DNA from: Planomonospora parontospora | GTDB lineage: Bacteria > Actinomycetota > Actinomycetes > Streptosporangiales > Streptosporangiaceae | NCBI GenBank assembly: GCA_014647935.1 | Contig: BMQD01000010.1 | Coordinates: 1 to 64,000 of the forward strand | Direction of reading: 5' to 3' | Length of the DNA: 64,000 nucleotides | Shown here: in pieces, positions 1 to 11,560 of the stretch | Layout of the letters: the number at the start of each line of letters is the position of its first letter | How positions within the stretch are numbered: position 1 is the stretch's first letter | The notes under the pieces: generated by a model | The model's input: only the letters and a program-made list of their open reading frames with translations | The model's database searches: none | Told to the model about the DNA's origin: nothing | Position numbers and translations under genes: made by a program

Positions 1-59
1 CCGACGGCTTGCCGAAGACGAGCGCCGCGATACCGCCTGACCGGTTTCGCAACAGTCAC

Positions 60-1613
60 TCAGGCCTTGAGCTCCACCGTGGCGACCTCGGTGACGCCCG
101 TGCTGGTGGCGGTGTCCCAGCGGGCCGAGAGCGGGCCGTCCAGGTCGAGCGTGGCGATCGCGTTGGAGAACCACGGGCCGTCGGTGATCCGCCACCGGAT
201 GGGCGGGCGGGGGATCCGCGCCAGGCGGGAGAGCGAGCCGCCGATCAGGGTCGCGACGCCGAACTGGGCGACGATGTTGGCCAGGCGGAGCGTCCGGCTG
301 AGCGGGTTGCGGATGGGCGAGCAGACCAGCTGGTGGATCGGGTGGCGCCTGGCCTTGGCGACGTAGGAGTAGTGCACGTCGCCGGAGAGGATGACCACCG
401 GCCTGCCCGTTGCGACCAGCAGCCGTGCCAGGTCCTCGAAGGAGCGGCGGAAGGCCGACCAGTGCTCCAGGTCGATGGCCTGGCGCAGCATCTCCGACAG
501 GCGGGCGACCCGGCCGCCCCACGCCCCCTGGGCCAGCGCCTCGTTCCAGGTCTGGATGTGGTGGATGCCGGCCGGGAGCAGGAACGGCACCGACGAGCCG
601 ATCACGAAGCGCTCGGCGCCCTCCCGCTCCAGCTGCTCGGTGAGCCACTCCCACTCGACCGGGTCGATCATGCGCCGGTCCCCCGGGGTGAGCTGCCGGG
701 CGCAGCGGGTGTCGAGCATGATCAGGCGGGTCGAGCCCAGGTCGCGGGCGTAGCTCCACCTGCTCTCGGAGGGGACCGCGTCGGCGTGCGCGGCGAACGC
801 GTCGAGGATCTCCGCCCCGTCGCCCTCCGCGGCGCACAGCTTGCCGAGCAGGCCGTCGGCCTCGCGCTCGGCGGGTGACATGTTGCCCAGGTGCTGGTAG
901 ACCCAGTAGGCGCCGAGTCCCGAGATCACCCGGCGCGGCCACCACTCCACCTTGGACATCTGCTCGCGCCAGTCCGCCGAGGTGTTCCAGTCGTCGCGCA
1001 GGTCGTGGTCATCGAAGATCATCGCGGTGGGCACGGTCGAGAGCATCCAGCGGATCTCCGGGTCGGTCCAGGCCACCCGGTACAGCTCGGCGTACTCCTC
1101 GAAGTCGGCGATCTCCTTCTTCGGCTCGGTGTCCCTGCGGTTCTTGATGAACTCCAGCATCTCCGCGGACGGCTCGTCGGCGTAGACCTGGTCGCCGAGC
1201 AGGAGCAGCAGGTCGGGCCAGTCCTCCTCGGAGGCCTCCATGAGGCTGCAGCCGTACGAGCGCAGGACGTCCACCCCGTGCGAGATCGTGTGCAGCGTGT
1301 CGTGCGGCACGCTGGTCCGGCAGGAGCCGAACATCACCTTCCGGGGGCCGGCGGAGCCGAGCAGCCGGATGCGGCTGGGCGGGTGGTCCGGCAGCGGCCA
1401 GACGGGCTCGCCGTCGAGCCGGACCTCGTAGGCTCCGCCGCCCTCCACGTCCACCACGGCGTAGTGGTGGCCGTGCACGGTGAACGTCCGCCCGCTCCCC
1501 CGCGCCCGCCCCGCCTGGACCGTCACCTCGCACGGCTCGCTGGTCTCCACCCAGATGGAGGCGCTCGTTTCGTCGACGTAGCGCAGCAGCGGCCCGACCA
1601 CAAGTTCCGGCAC
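60..1613 (-). CDS. PhoD-like alkaline phosphatase/phosphodiesterase
   Basis: Metallophosphatase of the PhoD family, 517 aa, which would hydrolyse phosphate mono- or diesters at a metal centre. Metal-ligand motifs are visible in order: LLLLGDQVYADE (about residues 136-147), FDDHDLRDDWN (about 200-210) and SGDVHYSY near residue 410. An N-terminal beta-rich stretch precedes the catalytic part. Classical secreted PhoD has a Tat signal peptide, but this protein starts directly with MPELVVGPLLR and shows no signal, so a cytoplasmic location is inferred. The start is a GTG with only a weak ribosome site. It is transcribed away from the gdhA gene and looks monocistronic. The natural substrate cannot be read from sequence. 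Confidence 0.85.
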   Translation of the reverse strand: MPELVVGPLLRYVDETSASIWVETSEPCEVTVQAGRARGSGRTFTVHGHHYAVVDVEGGGAYEVRLDGEPVWPLPDHPPSRIRLLGSAGPRKVMFGSCRTSVPHDTLHTISHGVDVLRSYGCSLMEASEEDWPDLLLLLGDQVYADEPSAEMLEFIKNRRDTEPKKEIADFEEYAELYRVAWTDPEIRWMLSTVPTAMIFDDHDLRDDWNTSADWREQMSKVEWWPRRVISGLGAYWVYQHLGNMSPAEREADGLLGKLCAAEGDGAEILDAFAAHADAVPSESRWSYARDLGSTRLIMLDTRCARQLTPGDRRMIDPVEWEWLTEQLEREGAERFVIGSSVPFLLPAGIHHIQTWNEALAQGAWGGRVARLSEMLRQAIDLEHWSAFRRSFEDLARLLVATGRPVVILSGDVHYSYVAKARRHPIHQLVCSPIRNPLSRTLRLANIVAQFGVATLIGGSLSRLARIPRPPIRWRITDGPWFSNAIATLDLDGPLSARWDTATSTGVTEVATVELKA

Positions 1614-1885
1614 GTCGTTCGTCCCCTCAGCCCTACGGATCAGCCACTACGGAATGGCGGACTCATCATCACGAGCCTGCCATATCGGTGTGTTCCCCTC
1701 CCAGTGCCCAGCCGGTTTGATCGGTAACAACGGATCGGCGGACAAGTGCGGAATCGCACAACAACCGGCCACGAGAACGCAACACCGTCGCCTTCGCCCG
1801 GTGACGCCGCGTGGTTACGCTGATCACGAACAACCGCCTCGGGCGGGGCAACGGCGCCCCGCCCACCGTATGGAGGTCCTCCTTC

Positions 1886-3172
<1,287 letters not shown>

Positions 3173-3251
3173 CCTGCCGCGGCGGCCCCGTGCCGGCCTC
3201 TCCCGGGGCCTGTACGGGGCCGTCCCGCAGCCCGGCAATAGGCTTCGGCGC

Positions 3252-4157
3252 ATGAGAATCGCCATGATCGGACTCGGGGACATCGCGCAGAAGGCCTACC
3301 TGCCGGTGCTCTCCGCGCTCCCCGGCCTCGACCTGCACCTGTGCACCCGCGACCGCGCGACGCTGGACCGGCTCGGGGACGCCTACCGGGTCACGGCGCG
3401 CTCCACCTCGGTGGACCAGGTCGTCGCGGCCGGCGTCGAGGCGGCGTTCGTGCACGCGGCCACCCCGGCCCACGCCTGGATCGTCGAACCGCTGCTCCGC
3501 GCGGGCGTGCACGTCTACGTCGACAAGCCGATCACCGACGACCTGGCGGGCTGCGAGCGGCTGGCCCGGCTGGCGGACGAGGCGGGGGTGAGCCTGATGA
3601 CCGGGTTCAACCGCCGGTACGCGCCCGGGTACGCCGCCCTGCTGGACCTGCCCCGGCATCTGGTCCTGATGCAGAAGAACCGGGTGGACCACGCCGAGGA
3701 GCCGCGGCGGGCGGTCTTCGACGACTTCATCCACGTCGTGGACACGCTGCGCTTCCTCGTACCCGGCGAGGTGACCCGGACCGGGATCCGCACACGGGTC
3801 CGGGACGGATTGCTGGAGCACGTGGTGCTGGAGCTCTCCGGTGAGGGTTTCACCGCGATCGGCGTCATGAACCGGGTGAGCGGAGCCTCCGAGGAGACCT
3901 GCGAGGTCATGGGCGACGGGGTCAAGCGCCGGGTGGTCAATCTCGGCGACGTGGTCGACCACGCGGGCGGCGAGACGCTCACCCGGCGCGCCGACTGGAC
4001 CCCGGTCGCCCGGCAGCGCGGCATCGAGCAGGCCTGCCTGGACTTCCTCGACGCGGTCCGGACGGGCCGGGTGATCCGGGCCGACGACGCCCTGGCCACC
4101 CACGCCCTCTGCGAGGAGATCGTCCGCGAGGCGGCCGGCCGCGCGTCCGCCGGGTAG
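3252..4157 (+). CDS. Gfo/Idh/MocA family oxidoreductase
   Basis: NAD(P)-binding oxidoreductase, 301 aa. The N-terminus MRIAMIGLGDIAQKAYLPVL is a Rossmann GxGxxA fold. The family hallmark VYVDKPITDD (EKP-type lysine motif) follows at about residue 95. The C-terminal domain is the alpha/beta substrate domain of the family. The substrate is unknown; relatives act on sugars, inositol or biliverdin-like compounds. A TAGGCT -10-like hexamer at 3239-3244 sits 7 nt before the ATG and there is no ribosome site, so a leaderless transcript is likely. It stands alone between gdhA and the convergent epimerase gene. Confidence 0.85.
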   Translation: MRIAMIGLGDIAQKAYLPVLSALPGLDLHLCTRDRATLDRLGDAYRVTARSTSVDQVVAAGVEAAFVHAATPAHAWIVEPLLRAGVHVYVDKPITDDLAGCERLARLADEAGVSLMTGFNRRYAPGYAALLDLPRHLVLMQKNRVDHAEEPRRAVFDDFIHVVDTLRFLVPGEVTRTGIRTRVRDGLLEHVVLELSGEGFTAIGVMNRVSGASEETCEVMGDGVKRRVVNLGDVVDHAGGETLTRRADWTPVARQRGIEQACLDFLDAVRTGRVIRADDALATHALCEEIVREAAGRASAG

Positions 4158-4256
4158 CCCTGCACGCCTCCACCCCTCCACCGCCGGGGACGGCCTCCCC
4201 CGTACGTCCCGCCCTGCCCGCCGTACGGCGCACCGCACGGCCTCCGGCCCCGCAGG

Positions 4257-5201
4257 TCACGCCGCGGCGGCCAGGCGGTCGCGCCACCACACGATCGTGG
4301 CGGTCAGCGCCTCGTCCAGCGGGGTGGGCGCCGTGCCGAAGACGGTCTGGAAGTCGGTGGAGTCGAGCACGAAGGGCCGGACGAACTGGTAGCGCAGCTC
4401 CTCCAGTTCGCCGAGCATGGGGGAGAAGACCCCCGCCGTCCGGACGAGCCAGTGGGGCATCGTCTTCACTGCCGGGCCGGGGGCACCCGCCAGCTCGCAC
4501 AGCCGCTCGGCCACGGCCCGGTAGGTCATCGCCGGGCCGGTGGGGACGTGCCAGGCGCGGCCCCAGGACCGGTCGTCGGCCGCGGCGGCCACCAGGGACC
4601 GGGCCACGTCGGGCACGTAGGTCCAGCTGTGCGGCTGGTCGGGGTCGCCGACGTGGCGCACGGTCCGGCCCGCCAGCAGCGGGGGGACGAACCGCTCTCC
4701 CAGATGCGACTGGTCCAGACAGCCGGGGCCGAAGTAGTCCGAGCCGCGGATCTCCGTCACCCGGACCCGGCCCGCCTCGTGCGCGGCCAGCGCGTCCTGC
4801 CACATGCGGACCCGGACGGCGCCCTTGGCGCTGGGCGGGGTGAGCGGATCGCTCTCCTTCATAGGCCGGCCGGGGGCCGCGTACACGTAGAGGTTTCCGA
4901 GGATGACGTATCCGGCACCGGTGGCCTCGGCGGCGGCCAGCAGCGATCCGGCCATCGGCGGCCAGTCCTGCGCCCACCTCGGGTAGGGCGGGTTGACGCA
5001 GTTGTAGATCGCCTCGGCGCCTGCGGCCAGCCGGGTCAGCCGCTCGCGGTCGGCCGCGTCGGCGACCTCCTTGCGGATGCCCGGCAGGTCCGGGCCCGAG
5101 CCCGAGCGGCTGACGAGGACGACCTCGTGCCCCCGCTCCGCCAGCAGCCGGGCCACCTCGGAGCCGACCTGCCCCGCTCCCACGACGACGTGCCTATTCA
5201 T
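4257..5201 (-). CDS. NAD-dependent epimerase/dehydratase (extended SDR)
   Basis: Short-chain dehydrogenase of the extended/atypical group, 314 aa. The N-terminus MNRHVVVGAGQVGSEVARLL carries the GxGxxG NAD(P)-binding motif. The rest follows the NAD-dependent epimerase pattern, but the catalytic YxxxK is not clear, so the reaction is unknown. The start at 5201 is favoured over 5240 because GAGAGGAAG precedes it at normal spacing. It is divergent from the TetR gene at 5416, and the shared intergenic region carries two copies of an operator-like dyad. It is therefore probably the target of that regulator. Confidence 0.8.
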   Translation of the reverse strand: MNRHVVVGAGQVGSEVARLLAERGHEVVLVSRSGSGPDLPGIRKEVADAADRERLTRLAAGAEAIYNCVNPPYPRWAQDWPPMAGSLLAAAEATGAGYVILGNLYVYAAPGRPMKESDPLTPPSAKGAVRVRMWQDALAAHEAGRVRVTEIRGSDYFGPGCLDQSHLGERFVPPLLAGRTVRHVGDPDQPHSWTYVPDVARSLVAAAADDRSWGRAWHVPTGPAMTYRAVAERLCELAGAPGPAVKTMPHWLVRTAGVFSPMLGELEELRYQFVRPFVLDSTDFQTVFGTAPTPLDEALTATIVWWRDRLAAAA

Positions 5202-5332
5202 CTCGATCTTCCTCTCACTGGTTTCCGGACCGGTTCTCACTGCTGCCAGACGAGCCGGAGAACGGCGTTGACGGCGAAGGCGATCGCCGGGCCGCGCATG
5301 GAGAACTCCGTTTCAGATTGCCGTTCTGTTCT

Positions 5333-5381
5333 GAGAGCAATGCTCTCTCATAGGAGCGGTTATCGTCAAGAGCGGTGCTCT
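5333..5381. promoter_or_regulatory. Two TetR-type operator dyads between divergent genes
   Basis: Two inverted repeats share the core AGAGCNNTGCTCT. The first, GAGAGCA-A-TGCTCTC at 5333-5347, has perfect 7-bp arms. The second, AGAGC-GGT-GCTCT, is at 5369-5381. Their centres are 35 bp apart. The second lies over the -35 region implied by the TetR gene's TACGGT -10 (5403-5408). On the other strand a TTGACG hexamer (5369-5364) points toward the epimerase gene, placing the first dyad near its -10. The arrangement fits autorepression plus repression of the divergent gene. Confidence 0.7.
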
Positions 5382-5415
5382 CGTTCTCTTCGGGCGCTCT
5401 GGTACGGTCGAGCCC

Positions 5416-6114
5416 ATGAGCGCAGGCCGTACAGCACGTGAGCGGGTCCGGGCCGAGCTGACCCGCGAGATCACCGACATCGCCCGCAGGCAGCTGGCCG
5501 TCGACGGCGCGGCGGGGCTCTCGCTGCGCGCGGTGGCCCGTGAGATGGGCATGGTCTCCTCGGCGATCTACCGCTACTTCCCCTCGCGGGACGACCTGCT
5601 CACGGCGCTGATCATCGACGGTTACAACGCCCTCGGCGAGGCCGTGGAGAACGCCGAGGCGGCCTGCGCACCCGGCGACCACACCGGCCGGTGGCTCGCG
5701 GTCTGCCACGCCGTGCGGGACTGGGCTCTCGCCCACCCGCACGAGTACGCCCTGCTGTACGGCTCCCCGGTGCCCGGTTACAAGGCCCCGATGGACACCG
5801 TCGCCGCGGCGATCCGCGACACCGTCGTCTACGGCCGGATCGTCTCCGACGCCCACCGGGCCGGGGTCCTGAACCCGCCCGACCTCTGCCCGCCCGTCCC
5901 CGCCTCGTTCGGCCGGGACGCGGAGCGGGTGCGGGGGCTCATGCCCGGCGTCCCCGACGAGGTGGTCGCCCGCGCCCTGACCGCCTGGACCGGACTGTTC
6001 GGCTGGGTCGGCTTCGAGCTGTTCGGCCAGTTCAACAACACGATCCTCGACCCCGCCCCGGCCTTCGAGCACGCCATGCGCTGCCACGCCGCCCTCCTGG
6101 GCCTGCCCGCCTGA
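5416..6114 (+). CDS. TetR/AcrR family transcriptional repressor
   Basis: DNA-binding repressor, 232 aa. The N-terminal TetR helix-turn-helix spans about residues 15-60 and includes LSLRAVAREMGMVSSAIYRY followed by FPSRDDLL. The C-terminal ligand domain resembles the TetR C-terminal domain with a WHG-like region (LTAWTGLFGWVGFELFGQF near residue 195). The ligand is unknown. TACGGT at 5403-5408 is 7 nt from the ATG and there is no Shine-Dalgarno sequence, so the mRNA is probably leaderless. The protein probably binds the two dyads at 5333-5381 and controls itself and the divergent epimerase gene. Confidence 0.92.
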   Translation: MSAGRTARERVRAELTREITDIARRQLAVDGAAGLSLRAVAREMGMVSSAIYRYFPSRDDLLTALIIDGYNALGEAVENAEAACAPGDHTGRWLAVCHAVRDWALAHPHEYALLYGSPVPGYKAPMDTVAAAIRDTVVYGRIVSDAHRAGVLNPPDLCPPVPASFGRDAERVRGLMPGVPDEVVARALTAWTGLFGWVGFELFGQFNNTILDPAPAFEHAMRCHAALLGLPA

Positions 6115-6144
6115 CAGGCCGGACCGGTCGGCGCAACCGCCCCT

Positions 6145-7614
6145 TCAGGAGGCTTTCCCGTACAACTCGGGGAGATCGATCAGCAGGCTCCGGGGATCCG
6201 CCGCGGCCTTGAGGTCATCGGTGAAGCCAGAGCGGGAGAAGAGGGCGAACCTCGCGTCCCGGGCGTCCCAGCCATGGGAGACGAGCAGGTCCCGGATGTG
6301 CTCCAGACGGGCGAGATCGGAGACTCCTCGGGGCCTGTTCGTGCATTTGGCCTCACCCAGCAGACTGATCCCGGCCCCCTTCGCACGGGCCATGGACCTC
6401 CGGGACAGCGCGACGACGTCGACCTCATGACCGCGGTGCTCCCGGCAGGCCACCTCGGTGGTGCCCACCTGGCCGATATCCTCCAGACCCGCTTCGCGGC
6501 CGTGCCAGCGCACCCACTCCCGGGCGATCTCCTCGAAGTGGGGTCCGAGGATCTTCGAGGAGAACGTCTCCGCCGAATGCTCCCAGACGAGCCGGCTGTT
6601 GCGCATCTCGAGATCCAGCAGATTCGGCCGGACGATGAGGTGGTGGAAACGCACGGCCGGATCCGCCACCGTGATCACGGGTTTGCGCTGCAGGAGGATG
6701 TCTTGATCGTGGCGGATGAATCCGCCGTCTCTCATGATCTTCAGGTGGTAGCCGAGGGATTTGGCGTCCATACCGATGAGCCCGCCGATCTGCGTCGGAG
6801 TGGCCGCCCCGGACGAGACGGCCTCCCAGATCGAGTGGTATACGGCGCGGTCGCCGATGCGGGGGTCCTCCGCCAGCAGATAGTCCGGCTCCGCGAAGAG
6901 GATGTGCGAGGGGTTCAGCAGGCTCGTCTCCAGCCATTCCCCGAAAGCACCGGAGCGGGGAGGAGCTCCGATCACGTCGCGGTATCCGGGCGCGCCTCCT
7001 ATGACCGCGTCGATGAGCAACGCGGTCTCCGGTTCGGAGTCCCAGAAGGCCGCGGCGTCCCGATGACGGAACGGGCCGATCTTCAGATCCAGCACCGCGC
7101 GGCCCCGGAGCGCCTGATCGCCGGAGAGCAGTGTGGACATCACCGAGAGGGCGGACCCGCACAAGATCAGTTTGAAGGGTGGATGCCCGGTGGAGGGCCC
7201 GCGCTGGTCATAGAGCGCCTGAACGGCCGTGGGCAGCTCGGGTGAGTGGGCGCTCAGGTAGGGGAACTCATCGAGGACCAGGAGCGGAGGAGCGGATCCC
7301 TCCGACCTCGTCAGAGAGTCCACAGCCGTGTCGAGCGCATGGACCCAGTCATCGAAACGGCCGATCCGATACCCCAGGGCCGACGACAGGGAGTCGGCGA
7401 ACCGGTTCAGGGCCATGGTGCGGCTCTGCCTCAGCGCCAGTGTGTAGGTGCCGTCCACCGCCCGGCACAGGTGTTCCAGCAGGAACGATTTGCCGTGCCG
7501 CCGACGCCCCCGGACCACCCCGATGCGCAGGCCCGGCGAGTCGTCGCAGGCGAAGCGTACGAGGTCGTCCCACTCGTGCGTCCTACCGAAAACATCAGCG
7601 GGCTTCTCAATCAT
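6145..7614 (-). CDS. Archaeal-type AAA+ ATPase (COG1672-like) with C-terminal nuclease-like domain
   Basis: ATPase of the archaeal-type AAA+ group, 489 aa. The P-loop is GRRRHGKSFLLEHL at about residue 38 and the Walker B stretch is LLVLDEFPYLS at about residue 120. A central winged-helix-like segment (IGGLIGMDAKSLGYHLKIM) is followed by a C-terminal DUF234/PD-(D/E)XK-like region with EVDVVALS and LLGEAKC. The family is widespread in bacteria and archaea, often near mobile or defence genes, but its role is not established. The start at 7614 is 9 nt after AAGGAG; the ATG at 7620 is only 3 nt away from it. A long inverted repeat overlaps its 5' leader. No mobile-element genes flank it. Confidence 0.8.
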   Translation of the reverse strand: MIEKPADVFGRTHEWDDLVRFACDDSPGLRIGVVRGRRRHGKSFLLEHLCRAVDGTYTLALRQSRTMALNRFADSLSSALGYRIGRFDDWVHALDTAVDSLTRSEGSAPPLLVLDEFPYLSAHSPELPTAVQALYDQRGPSTGHPPFKLILCGSALSVMSTLLSGDQALRGRAVLDLKIGPFRHRDAAAFWDSEPETALLIDAVIGGAPGYRDVIGAPPRSGAFGEWLETSLLNPSHILFAEPDYLLAEDPRIGDRAVYHSIWEAVSSGAATPTQIGGLIGMDAKSLGYHLKIMRDGGFIRHDQDILLQRKPVITVADPAVRFHHLIVRPNLLDLEMRNSRLVWEHSAETFSSKILGPHFEEIAREWVRWHGREAGLEDIGQVGTTEVACREHRGHEVDVVALSRRSMARAKGAGISLLGEAKCTNRPRGVSDLARLEHIRDLLVSHGWDARDARFALFSRSGFTDDLKAAADPRSLLIDLPELYGKAS

Positions 7615-7628
7615 CGCCATCCGCTCCT

Positions 7629-7665
7629 TAGCCGTACTACAACTAGCCTAATTCGAGTACGGCTA
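7629..7665. promoter_or_regulatory. Inverted repeat in the ATPase leader (operator or RBS hairpin)
   Basis: TAGCCGTAC (7629-7637) and GTACGGCTA (7657-7665) form perfect 9-bp arms around a 19-bp AT-richer spacer. The left arm ends within the AAGGAG ribosome site of the ATPase gene, read on the minus strand. The element could be a dimeric repressor site or an mRNA hairpin that hides the ribosome site. Confidence 0.55.
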
Positions 7666-7882
7666 GCATGTGACGGGTGGCCGAGATCGGCCTCCCTGCC
7701 GGCTGGCAGGCTTCCGTACGACCGGTCACGGTTCCACGCACCACCGGAGAATGGCGCGACCGCGCTCTCCGCGTGGATTCCACGGTGAGCGCGGCCGGGA
7801 GGACGGCACGGGCCTCATGGGCGCGCGCCGGGAGCCGGACCCGGCAGGTCGTGCCGGGTCCGGGCGGGAACCGCGGGGACCC

Positions 7883-7912
7883 GCCGGCGGAAGCCGTACA
7901 GGCTCCGCCGGA
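7883..7912 (-). terminator. Putative leuA terminator hairpin
   Basis: GC-rich imperfect hairpin about 15 bp beyond the leuA stop: CCGGCGGAAGCC pairs with GGCTCCGCCGG around a GTACA loop, with one unpaired base. There is no clear U-run. The rest of 7666-7882 shows no supportable gene. Confidence 0.5.
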
Positions 7913-7927
7913 GGAGCGCCGCGGAGG

Positions 7928-9664
<1,737 letters not shown>

Positions 9665-9689
9665 TCACGGCCGACACGCATGGCTCGCT

Positions 9690-9730
9690 CCGCGACGAGG
9701 GAGCCGGCCTGTTACAGGCCCTCGTCGCGG
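9690..9730 (-). promoter_or_regulatory. leuA leader hairpin (attenuator-like)
   Basis: Perfect 12-bp arms at 9690-9701 and 9719-9730 enclose a 17-nt loop that contains the leader peptide's stop codon. The 5' arm of the RNA overlaps the leader's Arg-Asp-Glu-Gly codons, so ribosome position would decide whether it forms. A competing small hairpin (GGCCT/AGGCC, 9706-9720) is also possible. There is no U-run after it. Confidence 0.65.
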
Positions 9731-9756
9731 CAGCTAAGAAGCAGCCCGCGCAGCAT
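9712..9756 (-). CDS. leuA leader peptide (14 aa)
   Basis: Short open frame reading MLRGLLLSCRDEGL, ending TAA inside the loop of the hairpin at 9690-9730. Five of its 14 residues are leucine, three of them consecutive, as expected for a ribosome-mediated sensor of charged Leu-tRNA. It lies 78 nt upstream of the leuA start on the same strand. Leader peptides upstream of leuA are known in actinomycetes; that this one is translated is inferred from codon content and position. Confidence 0.7.
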   Translation of the reverse strand: MLRGLLLSCRDEGL

Positions 9757-9944
9757 GCATGCCACGTTAACAGACGGTTCCAAATCCCCGGACGCCGATC
9801 TCACATCCCGGACTTCCGAATGCCCGGACGCCCGCGGGCGCCGCCGCTCCCGGGCGGGACCGGCGCCTGCTCCCGCCTGCCGCGGAGTACGGCGGCGCCC
9901 GTCGGATACAGTCCGAAAGGGAGCGCAGAAAGGGAGGGTCCGCA

Positions 9945-10190
9945 ATGAAGGACGTCGACATTCTCGCCCACATCAACCACCTCATCGCCGAGGAACGCGA
10001 CCTCCGCGCGCTGCTGGCGTCCGGTTCCATCTCCTCCCACGAGGAGAACCACCGGATCAGATCCATCGAGGAGGCCCTCGACCAGGCGTGGGACCTGCTC
10101 AGGCAGCGCCGGGCCCACCGGGAGTTCGGCGAGGACCCCAACGCGGCGGAGCCGCGCCCGGTCGACGAGGTCGAGGAGTACCGCCAGTAG
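9945..10190 (+). CDS. DUF2630 family small protein
   Basis: Small, highly charged, predicted all-helical protein of 81 aa, matching the DUF2630 family of actinobacteria in length and pattern (ILAHINHLIAEERDLRALL, then a helix ending RQRRAHREFGED). No function is established for the family. It has a good ribosome site (AAAGGGAGGG) and a TACAGT -10-like hexamer near 9907. It is divergent from leuA. No cysteines, signal peptide or membrane segment are visible. Confidence 0.8.
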   Translation: MKDVDILAHINHLIAEERDLRALLASGSISSHEENHRIRSIEEALDQAWDLLRQRRAHREFGEDPNAAEPRPVDEVEEYRQ

Positions 10191-10191
10191 G

Positions 10192-10273
10192 ACCGGCGAC
10201 CCGCCGCCACGCACCGTGGACCGGCCCGTCGCACCGGCGATCCGCCGCCACGGACCGTGGGCCGCCCCGTCGC
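10192..10273. repeat. Tandem repeat, period 41 bp, two copies
   Basis: Two adjacent 41-bp units (10192-10232 and 10233-10273), each beginning ACCGGCGA, lie between the DUF2630 gene and the convergent membrane-protein gene. They differ at a few positions. No coding role is evident. Confidence 0.6.
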
Positions 10274-10300
10274 ACCCGCGGACGCCGCGAGCGCGTCCGG

Positions 10301-11560
10301 TCACCCGGTCGCGCCGCCGGGCCCCGGGCGCTCCCGGTCGCTCCGCCCCGTCGGACGGCCCGGGCAGCGGGAGTCGCTGGGCTTCTCCAGCGGGTCGGGG
10401 GCGAACCAGGCGAGCACGCTGTGCTCGACGTACCAGCGGTGCAGCGCCACCCGGCTGCGGGGGATCTGGCCGAGGTCCGGGCAGAGGAACTGGGAGACCA
10501 CCGCCCCGTTGGCGATGAACCGCACGGTGCCGTCGCGGTCGAGGAAGGTGGAGACCCGGTCGTCGGTAGCGATGACGTATCCGAGCAGCACCTTCCCGGC
10601 GATCTCCTCGTCGGCGCCCTTCGCGGCGACCTCCACCCCCACCAGCGGCAGGATCGGCGCCTGCACGACGACGGCCGCGGTGAACAGCGGCGTCAGCGCG
10701 AGTACGGCGACGGCCAGACCGGACGTCAGCGCGGCCGCGGCACGGGCCGGGATCGGGCCGGTCAGCAGGACCGACAGGCCCGGCGGCAGCGTGAGCAGCA
10801 CGGCGGTGACGACGTCCCCCTCGGCGAACGCCTGGCCGATGGCCGGGGCGAGCCAGGCGTAGAGCCCGGCGCCCACCACGCCGGGCAGCGCCAGCGTGAG
10901 CACGACGACCAGGTCCCGCCGGCCGGGCCTGCGGTCGTGGACGCTCAGCCCGAGCACCGCCAGCGAGAGCATGGCGAGGGTCGGCAGGAACCTGAGCTGC
11001 CAGCTCACCAGTCCGACCACGACGGAGACCACCACGACCCAGTCGGGGATCCGGTCGGCCGCCACCGAGAGCCAGGACGACCGGCCGGTGCTGACCCGGT
11101 ACAGGACGCCGAGCGCGCGGGCCGCCAGCACGAGGGCAGGCAGCACCCACAGGATGGTCAGCAGCACCGCGGTGAGCAGCCCGAGCGCACTGACGTGCTG
11201 GACCAGCAGGAGCAGCGTCTGGGTGTCCTGGCGGCTGGCGTACCACAGCCGCACGACGAGCAGCACCAGCGGGAAGGCCGGCAGCGCCGCGAGCATCCAC
11301 TGCTGGTTGCCGCCCCGCGCGCCCCCGGGCCGTCCCGCGAAGCCGCGGTCCCGGAACACTCCGGGCCACCCCGTGGATCCGCGGTCCCCGAACCCTCCGG
11401 CCACCGGGCGCCTGGGGAACCCGCCGGGGGACGCATACCCCGGGAACCCTCCGGAGAGCGACTGCTCCCCCGGCGTCTCCCCCAGCCCGTCCACCGGCCC
11501 GTCCACCGGCGGAGCCTTCCTTGCCGCACCGGCGGCCGAAGGTTCCCCGGTCCCGCTCAT
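10301..11560 (-). CDS. Polytopic membrane protein of unknown function
   Basis: Predicted integral membrane protein of 419 aa that I do not recognise. The first ~95 residues are a Gly/Pro/Arg-rich cytoplasm-like tail (repeated GGFPRRP, GGFGDRG-type motifs). Eight or so hydrophobic segments follow, for example FPLVLLVVRLW, WVVVVSVVVGLVSW and LVVVLTLALPGVVGAGLYAW. A soluble C-terminal domain of about 100 residues (ATDDRVSTFLDRDGTVRFI onward) ends in a basic tail. Its ATG overlaps the stop of the upstream binding-protein gene (ATGA at 11557-11560), so the two are translationally coupled and probably work together. It has no ABC-permease EAA loop. A receptor/transducer role is inferred from context only. 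Confidence 0.75.
   Translation of the reverse strand: MSGTGEPSAAGAARKAPPVDGPVDGLGETPGEQSLSGGFPGYASPGGFPRRPVAGGFGDRGSTGWPGVFRDRGFAGRPGGARGGNQQWMLAALPAFPLVLLVVRLWYASRQDTQTLLLLVQHVSALGLLTAVLLTILWVLPALVLAARALGVLYRVSTGRSSWLSVAADRIPDWVVVVSVVVGLVSWQLRFLPTLAMLSLAVLGLSVHDRRPGRRDLVVVLTLALPGVVGAGLYAWLAPAIGQAFAEGDVVTAVLLTLPPGLSVLLTGPIPARAAAALTSGLAVAVLALTPLFTAAVVVQAPILPLVGVEVAAKGADEEIAGKVLLGYVIATDDRVSTFLDRDGTVRFIANGAVVSQFLCPDLGQIPRSRVALHRWYVEHSVLAWFAPDPLEKPSDSRCPGRPTGRSDRERPGPGGATG

Noticed and set aside
6145-7614. ATPase gene as part of a mobile element or defence island
   Set aside because: No transposase, integrase, repeats flanking it or other defence genes were seen; composition matches the surroundings.
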